A program made the position numbers and the translations under genes. 42,650 bases of DNA from Chromobacterium piscinae. Its GTDB lineage: Bacteria > Pseudomonadota > Gammaproteobacteria > Burkholderiales > Chromobacteriaceae. Below, piece by piece: positions 18,106 through 26,610 of this stretch. The notes below the pieces were generated by a model. It ran no database searches and was not told the origin of the DNA. It worked only from the letters and a program-made list of their open reading frames with translations. Positions within the stretch are counted from its first letter, which is position 1. Each line of letters opens with the position of its first letter. The DNA lies in contig NZ_JAJOHV010000016.1 in NCBI RefSeq assembly GCF_021129175.1, forward strand, positions 1-42,650, given 5' to 3'.

Positions 18106-19164
18106 TTACGCGGCGGCGCGGCGCGCCTTGACCGCGTCGGCCAGCTGGCGCAGCAGCTTCTCGGTATCGTCCCAGCCCAGACAGCCGTCGGTGATGCTCT
18201 GACCGTACTTCAGCTCGCAGCCCGGCTTCTGGTCCTGGCGGCCCTCCACCAGATGGCTTTCCACCATCACGCCGAAGATGCCGCGCTCGCCGCCGGCGAT
18301 CTGGCCGGCGACATCGGCGCTGACTTCCATCTGGCGGCGGTAGTCCTTGCGGCTGTTGGCGTGGCTGAAGTCCACCATCAGCTTCTGCGGCAGGCCGACG
18401 GCGGCCAGCTCGGCGGCGGCGGCGCGCACGTGCTCGGCCGAGTAGTTGGGCTCCTTGCCGCCGCGCAGGATCACGTGGCAGTCCGGATTGCCGCCGGTGG
18501 AGACGATGGCGGAATGGCCGGTCTTGGTCACCGACAGGAAATGGTGCGGCACGCTGGACGAGCGGATCGCGTCGACGGCGATCTTCAGGTTGCCGTCGGT
18601 GCCGTTCTTGAAGCCCACCGGGCAGGATAGGCCGGAGGCCAGCTCGCGATGCACCTGGCTTTCGGTGGTGCGGGCGCCGATCGCGCCCCAGCTGATCAGG
18701 TCGGCGAAGTACTGCGGCGTGATCATGTCCAGGAACTCGGTGGCGGCAGGCATGCCCAGGCTGTTCAGCGTCAGCAGCAGGCGGCGCGCGATGCGCAAGC
18801 CGGCGTTGATGTCGTAGGACTCGTTCAGGTGCGGATCGTTGATCAGGCCCTTCCAGCCGACGGTGGTGCGCGGCTTCTCGAAATACACCCGCATCACCAC
18901 CACCAGCTCGTCCGCCAGCGCGGCGCGCAGCGGCGCCAGCTTCTGCGCGTACTCGACCGCGGCGTCGACGTCGTGGATGGAACAGGGGCCGATCACCACC
19001 AGCAGCCGGTCATCCTCGCCGCGCAGCAGGGCCGAGATCTCGCGACGGGTGTTGTAGATCAGCTCGGACGCCGATTCGCTGATCGGCAGTTCGTACAGGT
19101 GGGCGATCGGGGGAAGCAGTTCCTTGATTTCACGGATTCTGACGTCGTCGGTCTGGCGTTGCAT
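18106..19164 (-). CDS. aroG: 3-deoxy-7-phosphoheptulonate synthase (DAHP synthase), AroG type
   Basis: 352 residues, class I DAHP synthase, which condenses PEP with erythrose 4-phosphate as the first step of aromatic amino acid synthesis. Diagnostic are VVIGPCSIHD (PEP and metal site), RVYFEKPRTTVGWKGLINDP, GARTTESQVHRE, PVGFKNGTDGNLKIA, and VDFSHANSRKD. The N-terminal extension carries the usual allosteric region, but which amino acid inhibits it cannot be read from sequence alone. AGGGA lies eight bases before the ATG. Erythrose 4-phosphate is supplied by transketolase, also in the window. Confidence 0.95.
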   Translation of the reverse strand: MQRQTDDVRIREIKELLPPIAHLYELPISESASELIYNTRREISALLRGEDDRLLVVIGPCSIHDVDAAVEYAQKLAPLRAALADELVVVMRVYFEKPRTTVGWKGLINDPHLNESYDINAGLRIARRLLLTLNSLGMPAATEFLDMITPQYFADLISWGAIGARTTESQVHRELASGLSCPVGFKNGTDGNLKIAVDAIRSSSVPHHFLSVTKTGHSAIVSTGGNPDCHVILRGGKEPNYSAEHVRAAAAELAAVGLPQKLMVDFSHANSRKDYRRQMEVSADVAGQIAGGERGIFGVMVESHLVEGRQDQKPGCELKYGQSITDGCLGWDDTEKLLRQLADAVKARRAAA

Positions 19165-19205
19165 GCGGTAGTCCCTTGTGGCTATGTCGTTTTCTGCATA
19201 GCAGC

Positions 19206-19235
19206 AAGATAACCGGATTTGTCCGCGGGTGACAA
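19206..19235 (-). promoter_or_regulatory. Predicted sigma-70 promoter of aroG
   Basis: Read on the minus strand: TTGTCA (19235-19230), an 18-base spacer, then TATCTT (19211-19206), 42 bases before the start codon. Four or five of six positions match consensus in each hexamer. No TyrR-like palindrome was recognised. Confidence 0.5.
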
Positions 19236-19244
19236 CCGCCAGAC

Positions 19245-19277
19245 AAAAAGCGCCACGGCCTTGCGGCGGTGGCGCTT
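19245..19277 (-). terminator. Intrinsic terminator after dksA
   Basis: On the minus strand AAGCGCCAC pairs with GTGGCGCTT (plus positions 19048 offset: 19248-19256 and 19269-19277) and is followed by a T-run. It is 22 bases beyond the dksA stop. Confidence 0.85.
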
Positions 19278-19298
19278 GATGTCGGGAAGAGGCGACGC

Positions 19299-19709
19299 TT
19301 AGTCGGCGTACTGGCGCTTCATCCGTTCGCGGCGCTCCTGCGCCTCGACCGACAGCGTGGCGGTCGGACGGGCCATCAGCCGCTTCAGGCCGATGGGTTC
19401 GCCGGTGTCTTCGCAGAAGCCGTAGGAGCCGTCATCGATCTGGCGGATGGAAGCCTGGATCTTTTGCAGCAGCTTGCGCTCGCGGTCGCGGGTGCGCAGC
19501 TCCAGCGCGTACTCTTCTTCCAGAGTGGCGCGGTCAGCCGGATCGGGCGTGGCTTCCTGTTCTTGCAGGTGGTTGGCGGTAGCGTTGGCGTTTACCAGCA
19601 ACTCCTGCTGCATTTGCAACAACCGGTCCTTGAAAAACTCAAGGTGGTCGGCGTTCATGTAATCATCGCCTTCCCAGTTGAGGATATCCTGTTCGGTCAG
19701 CTTGGCCAT
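19299..19709 (-). CDS. dksA: RNA polymerase-binding transcription factor DksA, single-cysteine type
   Basis: 136 residues. DksA enters the RNA polymerase secondary channel and works with ppGpp to retune promoters. A coiled coil spans about residues 22-92 with the functional tip D56-P-A-D59-R-A. The C-terminal zinc-finger region keeps only C99: the four positions that are Cys in E. coli read C99, T102, S120, A123, so classical zinc binding is unlikely. The start at 19709 (MAKLTEQD) is preferred because GGAAG lies nine bases upstream; an in-frame ATG at 19727 has no ribosome site. Transcribed alone, with its own promoter and terminator. Confidence 0.94.
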   Translation of the reverse strand: MAKLTEQDILNWEGDDYMNADHLEFFKDRLLQMQQELLVNANATANHLQEQEATPDPADRATLEEEYALELRTRDRERKLLQKIQASIRQIDDGSYGFCEDTGEPIGLKRLMARPTATLSVEAQERRERMKRQYAD

Positions 19710-19823
19710 GTTTGGTGCTTCCAGCATAGAGTTGGCAACAGGCGGAGAAGATTACCGGCGGGCTAATGTTTGCGCAACTGTATTCAGCGCGAATCCCAAT
19801 AATCACCGATTGCACTAACATTT

Positions 19824-19852
19824 TATATAGCCCGTTTCAGTACCGATAACAA
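19824..19852 (-). promoter_or_regulatory. Predicted sigma-70 promoter of dksA
   Basis: On the minus strand TTGTTA (19852-19847), a 17-base spacer and TATATA (19829-19824). This predicts a leader of about 108 bases before the dksA ATG. The surroundings are markedly AT-rich for this genome. Confidence 0.6.
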
Positions 19853-19915
19853 GTCCGCCCGAATTGGCAGAAATATAATGGGAATGCCGGTTTCGACCCG
19901 GTGTCTCCATACAAG

Positions 19916-19943
19916 TTCAAAGGCGGCAAAAGCCGCCTTTGAA
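19916..19943. terminator. Bidirectional hairpin terminator beyond the cytochrome c gene
   Basis: TTCAAAGGCGGC (19916-19927) and GCCGCCTTTGAA (19932-19943) are perfect 12-base complements with a four-base loop; GC core flanked by A and T runs on both strands. It lies 51 bases past the stop of the minus-strand cytochrome gene and upstream of the dksA promoter. Confidence 0.75.
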
Positions 19944-19993
19944 TCCGGGCGAATCCGTTGCGGACTTGCCTCATTACAGCCGGATGCCGGTGT

Positions 19994-20299
19994 TTATTTC
20001 TGGCTCAGCACCCACTTCACCAGCGCCTTCAGGTCGGCATCGGGAATATTCGGATGCGGGGTCATCGGGATCGGCCCCCAGACGCCGGAACCGCCATTCT
20101 TCACCTTGGCGATCAGCTTGGCCTCGGCGCCCTTGTCGCCGGCATATTTCTTGGCCACATCCTTGTACGCCGGGCCGACCAGCTTCTTGTCCACCGTGTG
20201 ACAGGCGGTGCAGCTGTATTTCTGCGCCAGCTGCATGTTCGCCATCGCCGGCGCGGCGGCTGCGCCCAGCAGCAGGGCGGCGAGCAAGGTTTTTTTCAT
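19994..20299 (-). CDS. Cytochrome c551/c8-type class I cytochrome c
   Basis: 101 residues. Residues 1-20 are a Sec signal (KK, hydrophobic core, AMA cleavage). One haem c is bound at C30-T-A-C-H34, and the PIPMTPHPNIPD segment supplies the methionine axial ligand, the usual form in c551/c8 proteins. It is a periplasmic electron carrier, for example to a cytochrome oxidase or peroxidase, and could accept electrons from SorAB, which is encoded elsewhere in the window; that link is inference. It ends in a bidirectional terminator. Confidence 0.9.
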   Translation of the reverse strand: MKKTLLAALLLGAAAAPAMANMQLAQKYSCTACHTVDKKLVGPAYKDVAKKYAGDKGAEAKLIAKVKNGGSGVWGPIPMTPHPNIPDADLKALVKWVLSQK

Positions 20300-20378
20300 C
20301 GAGGTTCTCCCTATCGCGTTTCACGTGGCCGCCCGGGCGGGCGGCCATTGTCAAAGGTATGACAAATAACCTGTTTTA

Positions 20379-20960
20379 TCATCCCATGACATTGAGTTGG
20401 GTCAAGAACACTGCTTCGAGCCAGGCCACCGGCGCCGCCAGGATCACCCAGACGATCACCGACAGCGCCATCGGCGCCAGATCCACGCCGCCCACCACCG
20501 CGCGGCGGAATGGGCGCAGGAACGGCCGGGTCAGGCTGTCCAGCACCGGCGCCAGCGGATTGTAGGGATTGACCCAGCTGAGCACCGCCTGGACGATCAC
20601 CGCGCCCAGCAGCAGCTTCAGCGACAGCTGGAACACCGCCAGCACCGACCACAGCGACAGCACCATCCAGGCCTGCGGCAACGCGAAGATCTCCGGCCGC
20701 CACCACAGCAGCACCATCAGCACCCGCGCCAGCAAGCACACCAGCCAGGCCAGCAGCAAGGTGGCGGTATCGTAGCTGCGAACCGACGGCACCAGCTTGC
20801 GCGTCGGCAGCACCAGGAAGTTGGTGGCCGCCACTACGAACTGGCACAAGGGGTGTTTGAACGGCGCGTGGGCGACCTGCAGGTAAAAGCGCAGCACCAG
20901 CACCAGCGCGAACAGGTCGGTCAGAATCTGGATCAGGGATTGCAAGGTAGAAACGAACAT
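20379..20960 (-). CDS. YggT family membrane protein
   Basis: 193 residues with two YGGT repeats, each made of paired membrane helices: one near the N-terminus (QSLIQILTDLFALVLVLRFYLQ) and one in the second half (LLLGAVIVQAVLSWVNPYNPLAPVLDSLTRPFLRPFRR). The NPYNP-x-LDSLT-P-LRPFRR signature is clear. It is an inner-membrane protein of uncertain function, repeatedly found beside proC and yggS as here, and linked in other bacteria to osmotic or division phenotypes. Its start is nine bases after proC ends, so it is in that operon. Confidence 0.9.
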   Translation of the reverse strand: MFVSTLQSLIQILTDLFALVLVLRFYLQVAHAPFKHPLCQFVVAATNFLVLPTRKLVPSVRSYDTATLLLAWLVCLLARVLMVLLWWRPEIFALPQAWMVLSLWSVLAVFQLSLKLLLGAVIVQAVLSWVNPYNPLAPVLDSLTRPFLRPFRRAVVGGVDLAPMALSVIVWVILAAPVAWLEAVFLTQLNVMG

Positions 20961-20969
20961 GATGCGGCA

Positions 20970-21773
20970 TCACTCCTGGCTGAGTTCGCGGCCCATCTCG
21001 ATCGAGCGGTCGCGGCAATCCATCGCGCCGGCGACGATGGCCGCCTTGACGCCTTCGGCTTCGAAGCGCGCGATCGCGCGCTCGGTGGTGCCGCCCTTGG
21101 ACATCACGTTGCGGCGCAGCTCGGCCACCGGCAACGGGCTTTGCCGCGCCAGCTCCACCGCGCCGTCGAACGTCGCCAGCGCCAGCTCGCGCGCTTGGGC
21201 TTCGCCGAAGCCGGCCTTCACGCCGGCCTCTATCATGCTTTCGATGAAATAGAACACATAGGCCGGGCCGCTGCCGGAGACGCAGGTGATGTCGTCGATG
21301 CCGGCCTCGTCGGCCAGCCACACGGTCAGGCCGGCGGCGCGCATCACGGTCTCGGCCGCTTCGCGGTCGGCGGCGGACACCGCAGCGTCCGCGTACAGGC
21401 CGGACACGCCCTTGCCGACCATGGCCGGGGTGTTGGGCATCACCCGCACGATGCGGCGGCTGCCCAGCCAGCGCGCCAGCGCGTCCAGGCGGATGCCGGC
21501 GGCGATCGACACCACCAGCGCGCCGTTAAGCACAGGCGCCAGCGCCAGGCACAACTCGCGCAGCTGCTGCGGCTTGACCGCCAGCACCACCACCTCGTCG
21601 GCGGAGAAGTTTTCCGGCAGCGTCTGGCTGCCGCTGGCGCCGAAATCTGCGGCCAGCTGATCCAGCTTGTCCTGCTGATGCTCCACCACGTGGATGCGGT
21701 GGCCGCCCTGGCGGGCCAGCCCGCCGATGATGGCGCCGGCCATATTGCCGCCGCCGATGAATGTGATCCGCAT
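20970..21773 (-). CDS. proC: Pyrroline-5-carboxylate reductase ProC
   Basis: 267 residues. ProC reduces pyrroline-5-carboxylate to proline with NAD(P)H, the last proline step. The N-terminal Rossmann motif ITFIGGGNMAGAIIGGL, VVLAVKPQQL, VRVMPNTPAMVGKG, and the C-terminal helical domain ITCVSGSGPAYVFYFIESM with GGTTERAIARFE are characteristic. The yggS-proC-yggT order on this strand, divergent from pilT, is a conserved betaproteobacterial arrangement. Confidence 0.97.
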   Translation of the reverse strand: MRITFIGGGNMAGAIIGGLARQGGHRIHVVEHQQDKLDQLAADFGASGSQTLPENFSADEVVVLAVKPQQLRELCLALAPVLNGALVVSIAAGIRLDALARWLGSRRIVRVMPNTPAMVGKGVSGLYADAAVSAADREAAETVMRAAGLTVWLADEAGIDDITCVSGSGPAYVFYFIESMIEAGVKAGFGEAQARELALATFDGAVELARQSPLPVAELRRNVMSKGGTTERAIARFEAEGVKAAIVAGAMDCRDRSIEMGRELSQE

Positions 21774-21825
21774 AGCGTCCCCTTGTGATTGCGTCGGCCC
21801 CGGCGCGCGCCGGAAGCCGGAATGT

Positions 21826-22521
21826 TCAATGTTGGTAGTCGCGCTGGCCGAAGATGGCCGAGCCCACCCGCACCAGGGTGGCGCCTTCGGCCACCGCCGT
21901 CTCCAGGTCGGCCGACATGCCCATGGACAATGTGTCCAGCGCCAAGCCCTCTGCGTTCAGCTGCTGCAGCAGGCCGCGCAGCCTGGCGAACTGCGCCGCC
22001 AGCCGGGCGGCGTCCTGGGTCGGCTCCGGAATGCACATCAGCCCGCGCAGGCGCAGCCTGGGCAGCGCAGCCGCCGCGCGGACCAGCGCCGCGGCCTCCT
22101 CGGGCGCGCAGCCGCTCTTGCTGTCCTCGCCGGACACGTTGACCTGCACGCAGACATTCAGCGGCGGCAGGCTGTCCGGCCGCTGCGCCGACAGCCGCTC
22201 GGCGATCTTCAGCCGGTCGATCGAGTGCGCCCAGTGGGCGCGCTCGGCGACGACGCGGGTCTTGTTCGACTGCAGGGGCCCGATGAAGTGCCATTCTATA
22301 TCCAGGCCGGCCAGCGCCTCGCACTTCTGTTGCAACTCCTGCACATAGTTCTCGCCGAAGGCGCGCTGGCCGCAATCATAGGCGGCGCGCAGGTCGTCGG
22401 CGGGAAAGGTCTTGCTGACTGCCAGCAGCGTCGCGGCGCCCGGCGGCCGGCCAGCTGCGGCGCAGGCCGCGTCCAGACGCAGCCGCACCTGCTGCAGTCG
22501 GGAAGAAAGGGAATCGGTCAT
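21826..22521 (-). CDS. PLP homeostasis protein YggS/PLPBP
   Basis: 231 residues of the YggS/PROSC family: a PLP-binding alanine-racemase-like TIM barrel without known catalytic turnover, which buffers pyridoxal phosphate and affects amino acid pools. The PLP lysine lies in TLLAVSKTFP (about residue 38). FGENYVQELQQK, IEWHFIGPLQSNK and LSMGMSADLETAVAEGATLVRVGSAIFG are family signatures. The start at 22521 begins MTDSLSSRL; the longer open frame has no family similarity upstream. It is followed by proC at 52 bases. Confidence 0.94.
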   Translation of the reverse strand: MTDSLSSRLQQVRLRLDAACAAAGRPPGAATLLAVSKTFPADDLRAAYDCGQRAFGENYVQELQQKCEALAGLDIEWHFIGPLQSNKTRVVAERAHWAHSIDRLKIAERLSAQRPDSLPPLNVCVQVNVSGEDSKSGCAPEEAAALVRAAAALPRLRLRGLMCIPEPTQDAARLAAQFARLRGLLQQLNAEGLALDTLSMGMSADLETAVAEGATLVRVGSAIFGQRDYQH

Positions 22522-22658
22522 GTCGTTTTCATTTCCGTGAAGCGCCCGGCGCGGACGCGGCGGGGATATCCGGCCGCCCGGCAAGCGCATACAATGGATT
22601 GCGGATCCGGCCATGCCAACGGAAAACCGGCGGGCGACTATGCATAGTGGAGAATTAT

Positions 22659-23696
22659 ATGGAAATTTCCGAGCTCCTGGCTTTTACCGTCAAGAACAAG
22701 GCTTCCGACCTGCACCTGTCGGCCGGCCTGCCGCCGATGATACGGGTCAACGGCGACATCCGCCGGATCAATCTGCCGCCGCTGGACCACCATGACGTGC
22801 ACGACATGGTGTACGACATCATGAACGACTACCAGCGCAAGACTTTCGAAGACACCTACGAGTGCGACTTCTCGTTCGAGCTGCCCGGCATCGCCCGCTT
22901 CCGCGTCAACGCCTTCATCCAAAACCGCGGCATGGCCTCGGTGTTCCGGGTGATTCCCAGCAAGGTGCTGACGCTGGAGCAGCTGTCCGCGCCGCGCATC
23001 TTCCAGGACATCGCCAACTACCCGCGCGGCCTGGTGCTGGTCACCGGCCCCACCGGCTCCGGCAAGTCGACCACGCTGGCGGCGATGATCGACTATGTCA
23101 ACGAAAACGCCTTCTCGCACATTCTTACCGTGGAGGACCCGATCGAGTTCGTCCACGAAAGCAAGAAGAGCCTGATCAACCAGCGCGAGCTGGGCCTGCA
23201 GACCCACAGCTTCGCCAATGCGCTGAAAAGCGCGCTGCGCGAAGACCCGGACGTGATCCTGGTCGGCGAATTGCGCGATCTGGAAACGATACGGCTGGCG
23301 CTGACCGCCGCCGAAACCGGCCACCTGGTGTTCGGCACGCTGCACACCAGCAGCGCGGCCAAGACCATAGACCGGATCGTCGACGTATTCCCCGCCGGCG
23401 AAAAGGAAATGGTGCGCTCGATGCTGTCGGAATCGGTGCGGGCGGTGATCGCCCAGACGCTGCTGAAAACCAAGGACGGCTCGGGCCGGGTGGCCGCGCA
23501 CGAGATCATGATAGGCACGCCGGCCATCCGCAATCTGATCCGCGAGAACAAGATCGCCCAGATCAACTCGATGATACAAACCGGCCAGCAGCACGGCATG
23601 CAGACGCTGGACCAGTGCCTGGCCGACCTGACCCGGCGCAATATGGTGTCGCCGAACGAGGCGCGCGCCAAAGCCAGCAACAAGGACGCATTCTGA
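22659..23696 (+). CDS. pilT: Type IV pilus retraction ATPase PilT
   Basis: 345 residues, the standard PilT length. A hexameric secretion ATPase that depolymerises type IV pili at the inner membrane and powers twitching and DNA uptake. The N-terminal KASDLHLSAGLPPMIRVNGD, Walker A GPTGSGKST (near residue 130), the Asp-box LTVEDPIEFVH, Walker B DVILVGELRD, and the AIRNLIRE retraction motif of PilT are all present. The start at 22659 follows GTGGAGAATTAT. Divergent from yggS-proC. Confidence 0.97.
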   Translation: MEISELLAFTVKNKASDLHLSAGLPPMIRVNGDIRRINLPPLDHHDVHDMVYDIMNDYQRKTFEDTYECDFSFELPGIARFRVNAFIQNRGMASVFRVIPSKVLTLEQLSAPRIFQDIANYPRGLVLVTGPTGSGKSTTLAAMIDYVNENAFSHILTVEDPIEFVHESKKSLINQRELGLQTHSFANALKSALREDPDVILVGELRDLETIRLALTAAETGHLVFGTLHTSSAAKTIDRIVDVFPAGEKEMVRSMLSESVRAVIAQTLLKTKDGSGRVAAHEIMIGTPAIRNLIRENKIAQINSMIQTGQQHGMQTLDQCLADLTRRNMVSPNEARAKASNKDAF

Positions 23697-23784
23697 GCCC
23701 CGCCGCGGCGGAGGCCGGCCGCGACCGCCCGCCGCAACGATAGCGGGCTAGACTGTATCAGCAGTTCACGCAGGAAACGCCGCT

Positions 23785-24921
23785 ATGGAAAAAGACCAGG
23801 CTTCGAAATTCATCCACGACCTGCTCAAGCACGCGACGGGCAAGAACGCCTCCGACATCTTCATCTCCGCCGACTTTCCGCCGGCGATGAAGATAGACGG
23901 CAAGATCACGCCGGTGGCGCCGCAGGCGCTGACCGCACAGCAGAGCAAGGAGTTGGTGCGCGCGGTGATGAACGACCGCCAGACCGAAGAGTTCGAGACG
24001 AAGAAGGAAGCCAATTTCGCGATCAATCCGCCCGGCGTCGGCCGCTTCCGCGTCAGCGCCTTCATCCAACAGGGCACGGCGGGCATGGTGCTGCGCAAGA
24101 TCAACACCGACATTCCCACCTTCGACCAGCTGACCCTGCCCGAGGTATTGAAGGACATCGCGCTGATCAAGCGCGGGCTGGTGATTTTCGTCGGCGGCAC
24201 CGGCTCCGGCAAATCCACGTCGCTGGCCGCGCTGGTGGATTGGCGCAACACCCATAACCAGGACCACATCATCACGATCGAAGACCCGATCGAGTATGTG
24301 CACACCCACAAGAAATCCATCGTCACCCAGCGCGAGATCGGCGTAGACACCGAGAGCTGGGAAATCGCGCTGAAGAACACGCTGCGCCAGGCGCCGGACG
24401 TGATCCTGATGGGCGAGATCCGCGATCGGGAAACCATGGCCTACGGCCTGCAGTTCGCCGAGACCGGCCACCTGTGCCTGGCGACGCTGCACGCCAACAA
24501 CGCCAACCAGGCGCTGGACCGCATCCTCAACTTCTTCCCCGAGGAACGCCACCAGCAGGTGCTGATGGACCTGTCGCTGAACATGCGCTCCATCATTTCG
24601 CAGCGCCTGGTGCCGCACAAGTCCGGCAGCGGCCGGGTGGCGGCGGTGGAAATCCTGCTCAACAGCCCTCTGGTGTCGGACATGGTGTTCAAGGGCGAAA
24701 TCGCAGGGCTGAAGGAAGTGATGGGGCGCTCGCGCGAGGCCGGCATGCAAACCTTCGACCAGTCGCTGTTCGAGCTGTACGAGGCCGAGCTGATCACCTA
24801 CGAGGACGCGCTGCGCAACGCCGACTCCATCAACGACCTGCGCCTGAGAATCAAGCTGTACAGCGAGAGCGCGCGCAACCGCGACCCGCTGGAAGGCATA
24901 GACCACCTGGATATCGTTTGA
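23785..24921 (+). CDS. pilU: PilT-like ATPase PilU
   Basis: 378 residues, close in sequence to PilT but with a longer C-terminus, as PilU usually has. Walker A is GGTGSGKST and Walker B DVILMGEIRD. PilU cannot retract pili alone but adds force with PilT. KNASDIFISADFPPAMKIDGK at the N-terminus and EDPIEYVHTHKKSIVTQRE are conserved. GAAACGCC precedes the ATG. The next gene, a receiver-TPR protein, starts only 25 bases after the stop, suggesting one transcript. Confidence 0.95.
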   Translation: MEKDQASKFIHDLLKHATGKNASDIFISADFPPAMKIDGKITPVAPQALTAQQSKELVRAVMNDRQTEEFETKKEANFAINPPGVGRFRVSAFIQQGTAGMVLRKINTDIPTFDQLTLPEVLKDIALIKRGLVIFVGGTGSGKSTSLAALVDWRNTHNQDHIITIEDPIEYVHTHKKSIVTQREIGVDTESWEIALKNTLRQAPDVILMGEIRDRETMAYGLQFAETGHLCLATLHANNANQALDRILNFFPEERHQQVLMDLSLNMRSIISQRLVPHKSGSGRVAAVEILLNSPLVSDMVFKGEIAGLKEVMGRSREAGMQTFDQSLFELYEAELITYEDALRNADSINDLRLRIKLYSESARNRDPLEGIDHLDIV

Positions 24922-24946
24922 GACCGGCCCCGAGCCGGCACCCACC

Positions 24947-26560
24947 ATGCAATTCGACGCCAACACCACCGTACTGATCATCGAAGACTCCCACACCGTG
25001 CGCCAGGGTCTGCGCACCATGCTGTCCATGGCCGGCATCACCCGCTCCGACGCCGTCAGCAACGCCAGCGAGGCCCGCAACCGGCTGCGCGGCAAGCACT
25101 ACGAAGTGGTGCTGTGCGACTACAACCTGGGCGAAGGCATGGACGGCCAGGAGTTGCTGGAAGCGATGCGCAAGGGCGGCAACCTGCCGCTGTCCACCAT
25201 CTGGATCATGATCACCGGCGAGCGCCATTACGAACGGGTAGTGGCCGCCGCCGAGATGGCCCCCGACGACTACATCCTCAAACCGTTCGCCTCCCAGCTG
25301 CTGCTGGACCGGATGAACCTGGCCGGCCAGCGCAAGACCTTCCTCGCGCCGGCGCACAAGCTGCTGGCGCAGGGCAAGGTAGAGCAATCGATACAGGTGC
25401 TGCTGCAGCTGGCGCGCGAGACGCAGAACCCGCAATACCGGCTGGACGCCAAGCGCCTGGCCGCCGAGCTGCTGGTCAACGAGGGCCGCCAGGGCGAGGC
25501 GCTGAGCATCTACCAGGAGCTGCTGACCCAGCGCGTGATCCCCTGGGCCAAGATGGGCGTCGCCCGCATCGTCGCCGAGCAGGGCGAAAGCCAGGAATCC
25601 AACGCGCTGCTGCGCGAGATCATCGCCGACGCGCCACGCTACACCGACGCCTACGACCTGCTGGCGCAGAATCTGATCGACGACGGCCAGTACCAGACCG
25701 CCGCCGTGGTGCTGGAAAAAGCAGTGGCGATCTCGCCGCGCAACTTCAACCGCCTGAAAAGCTGCGGCACCGCGCTGCTGCGCTGCGGCGACCCGACTAA
25801 GGCCGCCGACTACCTGCAACGGGCAGTGGAAATCGGCCGCAACAACAACTTCTTCGGCCCCGACGTGCTGGTGGACCTGCTGCAGGCCTACAGCGAGAGC
25901 GGCCAGACCCAGCAGCTGGACCGGCTGCAGGCGGAAATCGCCGGCCGCATCGACGAGCTGCCCGGCGGCAAACTGACGATGGCCGTATGCCGCGCGATGA
26001 CCGCGCTGGCCCAGCAGCGGCCCAGCGACGCGCTGGGCCAGCTGCAGGGCGTCGCCGGCGAGCTGCGCGCCCGCGAAACCGACTTCTCCTCCGCCCAGCG
26101 CTTCTTGTCCGCCGCGGTGCGGCTGCCGACCGAGCTGAGCAACGAGCTGCCGCAGCAATGGGGCCACGGCATCGCGCTGCGCTTCGCCGACGGCCGCCAC
26201 GAGCTAGGCACGCTGCTGGAAATCTCCCACAAGCACGAAGCCGGCCACGCCGCCATCGAAAACGCTTACGAAACGCTGCAGCAGGAGAGCAACAAGGCGG
26301 TGGAGCTGGCCGGCAACGGCAAGCTGGAAGAAGCCGCCGCCATGCTGTACCAGCTGTCGCAGGAAACGCTGAACGAGCGCATCAGCATGAACGCCTGCGC
26401 GCTGTTGCTGCGCACCTGCGAGAATCTCCACAAGGCGAACCGCGACTTCGCCGAGGCGCAGCGCCAGGTGCAGCGGCTGATCGATTGGCTGCCGGAAGAC
26501 AACGAGCGCGTGCGCGGCTTCCTGCGCCGGCTGCACGCGCTGAACCCCGACTGCGAATAA
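24947..26560 (+). CDS. Response regulator with receiver domain and TPR-rich C-terminus (copy 1)
   Basis: 537 residues. Residues 5-122 are a CheY-like receiver with all key positions: E13/D14, phospho-acceptor D58 (VVLCDYNLG), T90 (MITGE) and K112 (LKPF). Residues about 145-520 are helical, with TPR-like repeats such as YDLLAQNLIDDGQYQTAAVVLEKAVAISPRN and GDPTKAADYLQRAVEIG. There is no DNA-binding or enzymatic output domain, so output probably goes through protein contacts. It follows pilU by 25 bases and is followed 50 bases later by a paralogue of exactly the same length. No histidine kinase is nearby. A role in pilus or motility signalling is inferred from position only. Confidence 0.85.
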   Translation: MQFDANTTVLIIEDSHTVRQGLRTMLSMAGITRSDAVSNASEARNRLRGKHYEVVLCDYNLGEGMDGQELLEAMRKGGNLPLSTIWIMITGERHYERVVAAAEMAPDDYILKPFASQLLLDRMNLAGQRKTFLAPAHKLLAQGKVEQSIQVLLQLARETQNPQYRLDAKRLAAELLVNEGRQGEALSIYQELLTQRVIPWAKMGVARIVAEQGESQESNALLREIIADAPRYTDAYDLLAQNLIDDGQYQTAAVVLEKAVAISPRNFNRLKSCGTALLRCGDPTKAADYLQRAVEIGRNNNFFGPDVLVDLLQAYSESGQTQQLDRLQAEIAGRIDELPGGKLTMAVCRAMTALAQQRPSDALGQLQGVAGELRARETDFSSAQRFLSAAVRLPTELSNELPQQWGHGIALRFADGRHELGTLLEISHKHEAGHAAIENAYETLQQESNKAVELAGNGKLEEAAAMLYQLSQETLNERISMNACALLLRTCENLHKANRDFAEAQRQVQRLIDWLPEDNERVRGFLRRLHALNPDCE

Positions 26561-26610
26561 ACCCGCCCGGCAACCCTTCCGCCGGCGCGCCGGCCCACGC
26601 GAGAGGCGAT

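Noticed and set aside
19880-19912. GCCGGTTTCGACCCGGTGTCTCCA, a tRNA T-arm or tmRNA 3'-end look-alike
   Set aside because: No matching acceptor, D or anticodon arm is found upstream on either strand, so a tRNA, tmRNA or attachment-site remnant cannot be supported.
20397-21788. 463-codon open frame opposite yggT and proC
   Set aside because: It is antisense to two certain genes and has the Arg/His/Gln-rich composition of a GC-rich shadow frame.
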